Below, one piece after another: positions 56,801-64,000 of a stretch of DNA of 64,000 nt; position 1 is the first letter of the stretch; every line of letters starts with the position of its first letter. The position numbers and the translations under genes were made by a program. The notes beneath the pieces are model-generated. The model saw nothing but the letters and a program-made list of their open reading frames with translations, was not told where the DNA came from and made no database searches. Source of the stretch: Hydrogenothermaceae bacterium (GTDB lineage Bacteria > Aquificota > Aquificia > Aquificales > Hydrogenothermaceae); assembly GCA_026418455.1 (NCBI GenBank), contig JAOABH010000004.1:248001-312000 (forward strand). Reading direction: 5' to 3'.

Positions 56801-57214
56801 ATGGAGAAAGATTTAGTGAGAGTGTCTATAACACTTCCTACTGATCTTTTAGAATATATTGACAATCAGGTGGTAAATAGAAACTACTCATCAAGGTCTG
56901 AATTTATAAGAGATATACTGAGAGAGCAGATAGTAGATGATATGTGGCAATCTGAAGATGAAGTTATAGGGGTTTTAACTATTATCTATGATCACCACCG
57001 AAGAGAGTTATCTCAAAAGATGGTAGATATCCAGCACAATGACTATATAAACATAATGTGTTCTACACATATACATCTTGATCATTATAACTGTTTAGAA
57101 ACAATTATACTCAAAGGTAAAGCAGATAAAATTATAGAGATATCAAATCAGATCGCCGGATTAAACGGAGTAAAATTTGCAAAATTAACCAAAACAGCTA
57201 ATATTAAAGTTTAA
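56801..57214 (+). CDS. nikR: nickel-responsive regulator NikR
   Basis: 137 residues. N-terminal ribbon-helix-helix (VRVSITLPTDLLEYID, SRSEFIRDILREQ) and C-terminal ACT-like domain with nickel ligands in YDHHRREL, STHIHLDHYNCLE (His/His/Cys pattern). Represses nickel uptake when nickel is abundant. A matching operator lies at the head of this operon (52650-52676). Confidence 0.94.
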   Translation: MEKDLVRVSITLPTDLLEYIDNQVVNRNYSSRSEFIRDILREQIVDDMWQSEDEVIGVLTIIYDHHRRELSQKMVDIQHNDYINIMCSTHIHLDHYNCLETIILKGKADKIIEISNQIAGLNGVKFAKLTKTANIKV

Positions 57215-57224
57215 GGAGGCTTAC

Positions 57225-57980
57225 ATGTGTAAAGATTGTGGATGTTCAATAAGCCATCATCACCATGAAGACAGTAATCATCACCATCATCATCACGACC
57301 ATCTTAATCCTGCAATGGAAGATAGGAAAACTGTAGAGGTTCTAACGAAGATTTTAGATGCCAATGACAGACAGGCACAAAGTAACAGGGAACATTTTGA
57401 GGAACATAACATTCTTGCAATAAATCTTATGAGTTCTCCGGGAGCAGGCAAAACGACACTTTTAGAAAAAACCATAGAATTAGTTGATGGAAAGTTAAAA
57501 ATAGGAGTGATAGAAGGAGATCTCGAAACAAATAAAGATGCAGAAAGGATTAAAGAGAAAGGAGTTCCTGCTTATCAGATAACTACTGGACAAGCCTGTC
57601 ACCTTGATGCATTTATGGTCCATGAGGGAATACACCATTTACCTTTAGATAATCTTGATGTAATCTTTATAGAAAATGTTGGTAATCTTGTATGTCCAGC
57701 TTCTTATGATGTAGGGTCTCATCTTAACGTAGTTCTTTTATCTGTTCCAGAAGGTGATGACAAGGTTGCAAAGTATCCCGTTATGTTTTCAGCAGCGGAT
57801 ATAGTTTTAATCACAAAAATCGATTTACTACCTTATTTTGATTTCAGTATAGAGAATGTTAAAAAAGATTTAAAGAGAATAAATCCTAAGGCAGATATAA
57901 TACTCTTATCAACAAAAAGTGGCGAAGGTATGGATAAATGGCTAAAATATATTTTATTTAAAAAGGAAATGATGGGGTGA
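57225..57980 (+). CDS. hypB: hydrogenase nickel incorporation GTPase HypB
   Basis: 251 residues. N-terminal high-affinity metal motif MCKDCGC followed by a His-rich stretch (two runs of H, residues 11-24), then the GTPase domain with P-loop SSPGAGKTTLLE, GDLETNKDAERI, and CPASYDVGSH nickel/zinc region. Delivers nickel to the hydrogenase large subunit with HypA. It lies 10 bp after nikR. Confidence 0.95.
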   Translation: MCKDCGCSISHHHHEDSNHHHHHHDHLNPAMEDRKTVEVLTKILDANDRQAQSNREHFEEHNILAINLMSSPGAGKTTLLEKTIELVDGKLKIGVIEGDLETNKDAERIKEKGVPAYQITTGQACHLDAFMVHEGIHHLPLDNLDVIFIENVGNLVCPASYDVGSHLNVVLLSVPEGDDKVAKYPVMFSAADIVLITKIDLLPYFDFSIENVKKDLKRINPKADIILLSTKSGEGMDKWLKYILFKKEMMG

Positions 57981-57984
57981 TAGT

Positions 57985-58590
57985 TTGGTTAGAAAGTTAT
58001 TGAAAGAGAAAAAGAGAGAGGAGATAGTAAAAGTAGCCTCTAGACTTTTTTCTGAGAGAGGTTTTTATAACACAACTATTCCAGATATAGCAGAAGCAGT
58101 TGGAATGAGTGTAGGAAACTTCTATAACTACTTTGAGTCTAAAGAGGATCTTGCAAAGTATATAATGCAATACTCTTCTTCAATACTTGGAGAAGAGATA
58201 AGAAAGATATCTCAGATGGATGTATCCACAAAAGAAAAGGTGTTTTTAATAGTAAGAAGGTTTATTGAGATAGCACAGGAAAGACCGGAGTTAATAGATT
58301 ATTTTTTGAGAATATTTCTCTCAAACAGAGAGGTTTTTTCTGAAGGTTGTGAAGGATTTCTATGTGTAGGTGAAGTAGTGACAGAGCTTATGTTGTTCTT
58401 AGAAGAAGGTGCAAGAAAAGGTGATTTTAGACAGCAGGATTTCTTCCCGGCTTTTGTTACAATTATGGGACCTTTGGGAGGACTTGTTTTTTTAAAAGGT
58501 GAAGGTATCCTACCTAAAAATCCGATAGAGTATGCAAATGAGATAGGAGAAAACATTTGGAGAGCCTTAAAGTCAGACGAAAAAGTTTGA
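57985..58590 (+). CDS. TetR-family transcriptional regulator
   Basis: 201 residues. N-terminal TetR helix-turn-helix (REEIVKVASRLFSERGFYNTTIPDIAEAVGMSVGNFYNYFESKEDLAKYI) and an all-helical ligand-binding domain with two Cys (EGCEGFLCVGE) that could sense redox or metal. Start is TTG, 4 bases after the hypB stop. Its end overlaps the hydrogenase small subunit by 34 bp, so it is co-transcribed with hydrogenase. Candidate binder of the TGAATGA-type boxes at 52628, 60944 and 63740. Confidence 0.85.
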   Translation: MVRKLLKEKKREEIVKVASRLFSERGFYNTTIPDIAEAVGMSVGNFYNYFESKEDLAKYIMQYSSSILGEEIRKISQMDVSTKEKVFLIVRRFIEIAQERPELIDYFLRIFLSNREVFSEGCEGFLCVGEVVTELMLFLEEGARKGDFRQQDFFPAFVTIMGPLGGLVFLKGEGILPKNPIEYANEIGENIWRALKSDEKV

Positions 58591-59495
58591 TATGGATATC
58601 CGGATTAACATGTAATGGTAACAGCCACTCTTTTTTATCTTCTAGTTCTTTATCTTTTGATGCTTTTTTAAATAGTGTAAACATTCTTTTTCATCCAGCT
58701 TTAACTTATGACAGAGAGTTTAAGGATATTTATAAAGATATCTTAGAAGGAAAATTAAAATTAGATTTTTTAATAGTAGAAGGTGCAGTAAGTAAGAAGA
58801 AAACTAAAGTTTACTTTCAGGGATTTGATATCTACGAAATTTTAGAAAATTTAAAAAATATTGCAGAATACATTATAGCAGTTGGTAACTGTGCCTCTTT
58901 TGGAAATTTTCCAGCTCTATATAGTGAGGATGTTGTAGGTTTAAATTTTAGATTTAACCAAAGAAACGGATTTTTTGAGGGAGATTTTACTACAAAATCT
59001 GGTATGCCTATTATAAATATTTCCGGTTGTCCTGCCCATCCTGAATGGATAATTAAAACTGTCCTTTCTCTATCTTACGGTTATGATCTTAAATTGGGCA
59101 GTCTTCAACGGCCGAAAGATTTTTATATGTATCTAACCCATGACGGTTGCACGAGAAATCAATATTTTGAATGGAAGGTTGAAGCGGAAGAGTTTGGAAC
59201 TAAGGAAGGCTGTCTTTTCTACTATTTAGGATGTAGAGGACCGTTGACCCACTCTAGCTGTAATAAGATACTTTGGAACGATAAATCTTCAAAAACAAGA
59301 GCAGGTATGCCATGTATAGGATGTACTGAGTTTGATTTTCCTTTGAGAGGTAAATACTTTGAGACTAAACTTAATATAGGTATTCCGGAAGAAGTCCCTT
59401 TAGGTGTGTCAAAGAGAGCTTATATAATGCTATCCGGTGTTGCAAAAACATTTACAAACCATAGGTTGAAGGGAAAACTTGAAGAAGCAGATTAG
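58557..59495 (+). CDS. hupS: [NiFe] hydrogenase small subunit, cytosolic group 2-like
   Basis: 312 residues, no Tat signal and no membrane anchor, so cytoplasmic. Cluster ligands: proximal C in SGLTCNGNSHSF, where the usual second Cys of CxxC is Asn, with VGNCASFG and ISGCPAHP; distal HDGCTRNQ; then EGCLFYYLGCRG, SSCNKILW, MPCIGC. The Asn substitution is known in group 2 (cyanobacterial HupS) enzymes. The start is TTG behind AGGAG; an alternative TTG at 58587 exists. It overlaps the large subunit by 17 bp. Confidence 0.87.
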   Translation: MESLKVRRKSLIWISGLTCNGNSHSFLSSSSLSFDAFLNSVNILFHPALTYDREFKDIYKDILEGKLKLDFLIVEGAVSKKKTKVYFQGFDIYEILENLKNIAEYIIAVGNCASFGNFPALYSEDVVGLNFRFNQRNGFFEGDFTTKSGMPIINISGCPAHPEWIIKTVLSLSYGYDLKLGSLQRPKDFYMYLTHDGCTRNQYFEWKVEAEEFGTKEGCLFYYLGCRGPLTHSSCNKILWNDKSSKTRAGMPCIGCTEFDFPLRGKYFETKLNIGIPEEVPLGVSKRAYIMLSGVAKTFTNHRLKGKLEEAD

Positions 59496-60816
59496 TAATC
59501 TATCGCTAAATAGAGTAGAGGGAGAAGTAGAGCTAAAACTTCAAAAGGATAAGAACGGAGTCATTGAAGATGCTTTCATAACAGCTTACAACTTCCGGGG
59601 ATTTGAGGATATACTAAAAGGAAAAGATCTGTTAGATACTTTGGTGATTACACCAAGAATATGTGGGATATGTGGACATTCTCATCTTACTGCAAATGTA
59701 AATGCAATAGAGAATTTATACAGAGAAAATGGCTTTAATATAGAAGTAACTCAAAAAGCAAAGATAATAAGGCAGTTAACACAGTGTAGTGAAATAATTC
59801 AAAATCATATAAAGTGGTTCTACCTCTTTGTTATGCCGGATTTTTTAAAATTAGATCCCTCTGAGAAATTTGTGGAATATAGACCGTTTACAGGTAAACA
59901 TTGGAAGAATGCTTTAAAGATCTCCTCTGATATAATAAAAATTGTAGCTATATTTGGAGGACAGTGGCCTCATACATCTTATAGTCTCCCAGGAGGAATA
60001 ACCTCCGATCCATTGAAAACAGATTTGGTAGAAGCTATGTCTATAGTTGATTCTACATTAAAATTTGTAGAAAGTAATATCATTGGAATAGATGCTGAAA
60101 GTTACCTATCTATGGCAGACTATCAGGAGTTTATGAATAAAACCTCTGGAGGTTCATTAAAAGATTTTATTGAGTTGTCTTTTAAAAACGGTATGGAGAA
60201 GATTGGAAAATCATACGGTCACTTTATAACTGTATCAAATGTTTATCCATGTATACAGGAAGCGGTGATTAAAAAAAAGAGATGTAAATTTAATATAAAG
60301 AAAGTGAAAGAAGTAAAAGAAAGTAGTGGTTATAGTATTGTTCAACCTGTTAGATACGACGGGCTTCCAATGGAAACAGGACCACTTGCAAGAAGGTTAA
60401 CATCTAACACTGATCTATTTGTAAATCTAAATTCTGTATTTTCAGACAGTTATTTGGTAAGAGTTTGGGCAAGGGTTGACGAGATAGTAAGAATTTTGGT
60501 TAATATGAAAGACTGGATATCAAAGATAAAGTTATCGGAAAAATCTTACATAAAACCTAAGGATTATAAATTACTTTCGGGAGTAGCTTTAGGTCTTACA
60601 GAAGCAGCAAGAGGTTCTCTTATCCACAGAATAGAGGTTTCTAAAGGAAAGATAGTAGATTACAATATAATAACACCTACTGTTTGGAATTTAGGTCCAA
60701 GGTGTAAAAATTACAGAGGAGTAGCCGAAAAAGCTATCGTAGGGATTGATAATGATTTAAAAGCACAGATGGTCCTAAGAAGTTTTGATGTCTGTTCAGT
60801 TTGTTTAGTTCATTAA
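59479..60816 (+). CDS. hupL: [NiFe] hydrogenase large subunit without C-terminal extension
   Basis: 445 residues. N-terminal nickel ligands in PRICGICGHSH (L1) and C-terminal ligands in FDVCSVCLVH (L2). The ORF stops directly after the L2 histidine, so the peptide normally removed by a maturation protease is absent, and no protease gene is seen nearby. This occurs in regulatory and some soluble hydrogenases. Likely oxidises H2 with the small subunit for low-potential electron supply. Start TTG at 59479 inside the small-subunit end. Confidence 0.88.
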   Translation: MKKQISNLSLNRVEGEVELKLQKDKNGVIEDAFITAYNFRGFEDILKGKDLLDTLVITPRICGICGHSHLTANVNAIENLYRENGFNIEVTQKAKIIRQLTQCSEIIQNHIKWFYLFVMPDFLKLDPSEKFVEYRPFTGKHWKNALKISSDIIKIVAIFGGQWPHTSYSLPGGITSDPLKTDLVEAMSIVDSTLKFVESNIIGIDAESYLSMADYQEFMNKTSGGSLKDFIELSFKNGMEKIGKSYGHFITVSNVYPCIQEAVIKKKRCKFNIKKVKEVKESSGYSIVQPVRYDGLPMETGPLARRLTSNTDLFVNLNSVFSDSYLVRVWARVDEIVRILVNMKDWISKIKLSEKSYIKPKDYKLLSGVALGLTEAARGSLIHRIEVSKGKIVDYNIITPTVWNLGPRCKNYRGVAEKAIVGIDNDLKAQMVLRSFDVCSVCLVH

Positions 60817-60912
60817 ATAAGAAGAAAAGAATATTTTTGGCTAAGATGTTATTTGGAATAAAGCAAAAAGTTTAAATTAGAAAATCAGGGTTATTAAAGG
60901 ATTTATAATGTG

Positions 60913-60961
60913 TTGATTTTTTTTGAATTTTAATCTATCATATTGAATGATTATTCATTAA
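60913..60961 (+). promoter_or_regulatory. promoter of hypCDEA with TetR-like box
   Basis: TTGATT (60913-60918), 17-bp spacer, TATCAT (60936-60941), then TGAATGATTATTCATTAA (60944-60961) over the start site. The box is 15/18 identical to the one in the first promoter. The remaining gap (60817-60912) shows nothing else. Confidence 0.62.
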
Positions 60962-60973
60962 TGGAGATAAAAG

Positions 60974-61240
60974 ATGTGTTTGTCAATACCGTCCAGAGTA
61001 GAAGAGATTATAGAAGATCAATTTGCCATAGTTGATACGATGGGGGTAAAAAGAAAGGTTTCATTACATCTTATGCCGGATCCTGTAAATATAGGTGACT
61101 ATGTCCTGATACATGTTGGATATGCTATAGCAAAGTTAAGTGAAGAAGATGCTCTTGAAAGTTTAAAGATATACGAAGAGATCATAAAAGAGCTAGAGAA
61201 AGAGGAGAAAGCGGAAATTTTGGGGGATTCATATGAGTAA
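60974..61240 (+). CDS. hypC: hydrogenase maturation chaperone HypC
   Basis: 88 residues. Starts MCLSIPSRV (the Cys after Met binds iron), then VDTMGVKRKVSLHLMP and GDYVLIHVGYAIAKL. Carries the Fe(CN)2CO precursor between HypD and the large subunit. It overlaps hypD by 8 bp. Confidence 0.94.
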   Translation: MCLSIPSRVEEIIEDQFAIVDTMGVKRKVSLHLMPDPVNIGDYVLIHVGYAIAKLSEEDALESLKIYEEIIKELEKEEKAEILGDSYE

Positions 61241-62348
61241 AGTTGATTTTTTAAAGGATTTCAGAGATTCTAAGAGAATTAAAGCTATATCAGAGATTAT
61301 ATATAAAGAAGCAGACAGATCTATAAACATTATGGAGATATGTGGAGGACACACACATACGATTATGAAATATGGACTTTCTCAAATACTTCCACCTTTT
61401 ATAAACTTCATACACGGTCCTGGTTGTCCGGTGTGTGTTATGCCAAAGGAGAGAATAGATCACGCAATCTCCCTTGTTCAAGATGAAAAAAATATTCTTG
61501 TAGTGTTGGGGGATATGATAAGAGTTCCCGGTTCAGAAAGCTCTCTTGCAAAAGAAAGGGCAAAAGGCAAGAATGTTAAGGTTATTTACTCACCTTTTGA
61601 TGCTATAAAGATAGCAAAGGAAAATCCACAGAAAAATGTTATATACTTTGCTATAGGCTTTGAAACAACTACTCCTATGACTGCTTCACTTGTAAACTTT
61701 ACAATTAAAGATCAGATTAAAAATCTCTTTTTTCATGTAAACCATGTTCTTGTACCACCTCCTATAAGAGCTATAATGGATAGTAAAGAAGCAAAGATAG
61801 ACGCTTTTATAGGTCCTTCTCATGTATCTGTTATAACCGGAGCAAAAATATACGATGATATTGTAAAAAGTTATGGAACGCCTGTTGTAGTATCAGGCTT
61901 CGAGCCAGTTGATGTTATGGAGAGCATTTTAAGAATTGTTAGACAGTTTAAAGAGAGAAGAAGAGAGGTAGAGATACAGTATACGAGGGCTGTAAACTTT
62001 GAGGGAAATGTAAAAGCTCAGCAGTTGATAGATAAATATTTTACTACAAGAGAAAATTTCAGATGGAGAGGTATAGGAGATATACCATACTCAGGACTTA
62101 AATTAAAAGAGGAGTTTTCATATCTTGATGCTGAGATTGTATTCAGAGACATACTACCTTCAAAGCAGGTAGATGATCATAAACTTTGTATATGCGGGGA
62201 TATACTTAAAGGTATAGCTAAACCTTATGATTGTAAAGTTTTTGCAAAAGCTTGCACTCCGGAAAATCCACTTGGTGCTTGTATGGTTTCATCTGAAGGT
62301 GCTTGTGCTGCTTATTATAAATATGGAAAGTTAGAGTTAACTTTATGA
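61233..62348 (+). CDS. hypD: hydrogenase maturation scaffold HypD
   Basis: 371 residues. MEICGGHTHTIMKYG, GPGCPVCVMP, IGFETTTPMTA, then the iron-sulfur ligands in CICGDILKG and CTPENPLGACMVSSEGACAAYY. Site of assembly of the Fe(CN)2CO group with HypC. A normal ribosome binding site (GGGGG) lies in hypC. Confidence 0.95.
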   Translation: MSKVDFLKDFRDSKRIKAISEIIYKEADRSINIMEICGGHTHTIMKYGLSQILPPFINFIHGPGCPVCVMPKERIDHAISLVQDEKNILVVLGDMIRVPGSESSLAKERAKGKNVKVIYSPFDAIKIAKENPQKNVIYFAIGFETTTPMTASLVNFTIKDQIKNLFFHVNHVLVPPPIRAIMDSKEAKIDAFIGPSHVSVITGAKIYDDIVKSYGTPVVVSGFEPVDVMESILRIVRQFKERRREVEIQYTRAVNFEGNVKAQQLIDKYFTTRENFRWRGIGDIPYSGLKLKEEFSYLDAEIVFRDILPSKQVDDHKLCICGDILKGIAKPYDCKVFAKACTPENPLGACMVSSEGACAAYYKYGKLELTL

Positions 62349-62358
62349 GGTGTGACTT

Positions 62359-63357
62359 ATGAGACAGATACTTTTATCTCACGGTGGTGGAGGAAAAGAG
62401 ACCCAAAAACTTATAAAAGATCTGTTTTTTAAGTATTTTTCAAATCCGATACTTGAAAAAATGGAAGATTCCGCTGTTTTAGAGATAAATTCAAAGATTG
62501 CTTTTACAACTGATTCTTTTACAGTATATCCTATATTTTTTAAAGGTGGAGATATAGGAAAACTTGCTATTGCCGGAACAGTTAATGATCTTACGGTTAT
62601 GGGAGCAAAACCTCTTTATTTAAGTTGCTCTTTCATAATAGAGGAAGGATTTCCAATAGAATATCTGGAGAAAATATTAACTTCAATGTCAAAGGAGATG
62701 GAAAAATCTCAGGTAAAGATAGTTACAGGGGACACAAAGATTGTGCCAAAAGGATTTGCAGACGGTATATTTATAAACACAACTGGAATAGGAAAAGTAA
62801 TTTATGAGGGTATATCTGCACAAAATTTAGAAGAAGGTGATTGTATAGTTATATCTGGAACAGTAGGAGACCACGGTGCATGTATAATGGCACAGAGAGA
62901 GGGAATGGAGATGGACAGTAATATTGAATCTGACTGTGAATCTCTTTGGGATATGGTAGAAAAGGTTATAAATTCTGGAGTTAAAATTAAAGCGATGAGA
63001 GATCCAACAAGGGGAGGTCTTTCTGCTGTTTTGAATGAGTGGGCTTTATCTTCAAATGTAGAGATAGAAGTTGAAGAAGATAAGATACCGGTAAAGCCGG
63101 AAGTTCAAGGCCTATGTGAGCTTCTCGGATTTGAGCCTTATACACTTGCAAATGAGGGAAAGATAGTTTTCTGTGTTGATAAGAAAGATGTAGAAAAACT
63201 CCTCACTGTATTGAAGAATCACCAAAAAGGTAAAGATGCTACCTTTATAGGTAAAGTTATATCTAAAGGTAAGCCGGTTGTTATTTTAAAATCTCCATAC
63301 GGAACAAGGAGAGTTATGGAATTTCCGTCAGGGGAACTTCTTCCAAGGATATGTTAA
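62359..63357 (+). CDS. hypE: hydrogenase maturation protein HypE (carbamoyl dehydratase)
   Basis: 332 residues, PurM/selenophosphate-synthetase fold: LSHGGGGKETQ, FTTDSFTVYPIFF, GTVNDLTVMGAKP, MRDPTRGGL, and a C-terminal PRIC whose Cys is carbamoylated and dehydrated to the cyanide ligand. It requires HypF, which is not in the window. Separated by one base from hypA. Confidence 0.95.
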   Translation: MRQILLSHGGGGKETQKLIKDLFFKYFSNPILEKMEDSAVLEINSKIAFTTDSFTVYPIFFKGGDIGKLAIAGTVNDLTVMGAKPLYLSCSFIIEEGFPIEYLEKILTSMSKEMEKSQVKIVTGDTKIVPKGFADGIFINTTGIGKVIYEGISAQNLEEGDCIVISGTVGDHGACIMAQREGMEMDSNIESDCESLWDMVEKVINSGVKIKAMRDPTRGGLSAVLNEWALSSNVEIEVEEDKIPVKPEVQGLCELLGFEPYTLANEGKIVFCVDKKDVEKLLTVLKNHQKGKDATFIGKVISKGKPVVILKSPYGTRRVMEFPSGELLPRIC

Positions 63358-63358
63358 T

Positions 63359-63703
63359 ATGCATGAATTCTCAATCGTTCAAAGTTTACTTGAGCTAATA
63401 GAAAAAAATGTTAAGGAAAACAACGGAAAAGCTGCTTCAAAAGTTGTTGTTGAGATAGGTAAAATATCCGGAGTAGAACCACATCTCTTAGAAATGGCAT
63501 TTAATACATTCAAAGAAAACACCGTAGCTCACAATGCAGAATTTATCATAGAGATACAAGAAGTTGTATGTTTATGTAGAAATTGCAACAGTGAGTTTAG
63601 TGTAGAAAATTATAATTTTATATGTCCTTACTGCCGGAGTTTAGATTTTCATATAATCAAAGGTAGAGATATGTTTTTAAAGAGTTTGGAGGTAGAACTT
63701 TAA
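63359..63703 (+). CDS. hypA: hydrogenase nickel incorporation protein HypA
   Basis: 114 residues. Starts MHEFSIVQSLLELI (Met1-His2-Glu3 nickel site) and has a C-terminal zinc site CLCRNC...CPYC. Delivers nickel with HypB to the large subunit. Last hyp gene in the window. Confidence 0.94.
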   Translation: MHEFSIVQSLLELIEKNVKENNGKAASKVVVEIGKISGVEPHLLEMAFNTFKENTVAHNAEFIIEIQEVVCLCRNCNSEFSVENYNFICPYCRSLDFHIIKGRDMFLKSLEVEL

Positions 63704-63709
63704 AACTGC

Positions 63710-63757
63710 TTGACAAAAATTTTTTTTAAATTAATATTATGAATGAACAATAATTCA
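63710..63757 (+). promoter_or_regulatory. promoter with third TetR-like box
   Basis: TTGACA (63710-63715) followed by TAATAT (63732-63737, 16-bp spacer) or TATTAT (63735-63740). TGAATGAACAATAATTCA (63740-63757) has the same 7-4-7 layout as the other boxes (arms TGAATGA/TAATTCA). It drives the gene at 63875. Confidence 0.55.
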
Positions 63758-63800
63758 TAGAGAGATTAAAATGGTGATAAAATGGTGTATCTGCATACGG

Positions 63801-63837
63801 GAAAGATCTCCTCCATGAAATTTAGATGGGGATTTTC
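63801..63837 (+). other. bulged hairpin in the 5' leader of the last gene
   Basis: GAAAGATCTCCTCCAT (63801-63816) pairs with ATGGGGATTTTC (63826-63837) in about 12 base pairs with three single-base bulges and a 9-base loop. It lies in the 118-base leader downstream of the TetR-like box and could control translation or mRNA stability; no riboswitch class is recognised. Confidence 0.35.
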
Positions 63838-63874
63838 TTCAAAAACCTGGAAAATAAACTTGGAGGTTAAAAAT

Positions 63875-64000
63875 CATGGATTTCTTTAGAAGAGATTATT
63901 TAAGGGAGATGTTCACAAAACCAACAAATCTGATAGATACAAATAAAGGTGAAGAGTATTATAGGAATCTATACAGAAAAGCAAAAGAAAGACTCGATTG
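63875..64000 (+). CDS. unknown protein, 3' end outside window
   Basis: Open from the ATG at 63875 to the edge: 42 residues beginning MDFFRRDYLREMFTKPTNLI, charged and without Cys or His motifs so far. GGAGG lies 10 bases before the ATG. Placed behind a TetR-box promoter next to hypA, it probably belongs to the hydrogenase regulon. The family cannot be recognised from this fragment. Confidence 0.65.

Noticed and set aside
63760-63875. Molybdenum-cofactor, preQ1 or other known riboswitch
   Set aside because: A hairpin is present but none of the conserved core sequences I know for these classes can be found.
1-64000. tRNA or rRNA genes
   Set aside because: Intergenic gaps are short and none shows a cloverleaf with a TTC-type T-arm or conserved rRNA segments.

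Overview
The window is a gene-dense, low-GC bacterial chromosome segment (mostly A/T, heavy AAA/ATA/TTT codon use, almost no intergenic space) from a Gram-negative chemolithotroph. Gene content points to the Aquificales, most likely Hydrogenothermaceae and plausibly Sulfurihydrogenibium: a soluble-type [NiFe] hydrogenase with a nickel uptake system, LPS and outer-membrane biogenesis genes (kdsC, lnt, bamD, tamB), meso-DAP peptidoglycan genes, ClpB, an hspR-dnaJ pair, and a Csx11-type CRISPR module known from a few thermophiles. The genus is an inference; no rRNA or tRNA gene was seen.

Layout. 1-12.4 kb: mostly minus-strand housekeeping genes (clpB, a bifunctional-nuclease-family gene, secG-tpiA-gpmA, polyprenyl synthase, lnt, purE-purK) with a divergent, probably leaderless MrfA-like helicase. 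12.4-35.5 kb: small unknown ORFs, a LysE exporter, upp, an HDAC-like deacetylase, murE-murC, an AAA ATPase bracketed by small palindromes, pncB, an orphan nuoG, argJ, a large tamB-rng-bamD-rsfS-murI run, a Rossmann protein, gdhA, and a kdsC-methyltransferase-MATE operon whose leader looks attenuated. 35.6-44.7 kb: a complete minus-strand type III-C-like CRISPR operon (cas6, cmr1, cmr6-like, csx11/cas10, cmr4, small subunit, Cas5-group RAMP) plus a three-repeat array with its own leader promoter. 45-52.5 kb: panD, a lytic transglycosylase, ispG, a LAGLIDADG-derived ORF, argB, deoC, prmA, hspR, dnaJ. 52.6-64 kb: a plus-strand nickel/hydrogenase locus (periplasmic Ni proteins, an outer-membrane barrel, NikMQO ECF transporter, NikR, HypB, a TetR regulator, hydrogenase small and large subunits, HypC-D-E-A), with one further gene starting at the right edge.

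Most notable points. (i) csx11 (cas10) is interrupted twice, exactly at an A7 run and at an (AT)9 run; both hallmark catalytic motifs (HD and GGDD) also appear lost. (ii) The outer-membrane protein of the nickel operon is interrupted at an A9 run. Three separate breaks, all at simple repeats, suggest slippage-based switching, recent decay or assembly error. (iii) Three promoters of the nickel/hydrogenase locus carry the same 18-bp near-palindrome, probably the operator of the TetR-family protein encoded inside the locus, and the first promoter also has a NikR-type operator at its start site. (iv) The hydrogenase large subunit ends at its last ligand motif, so it needs no C-terminal processing. 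(v) Several promoters put the transcription start at or within a few bases of the ATG, suggesting leaderless mRNAs.
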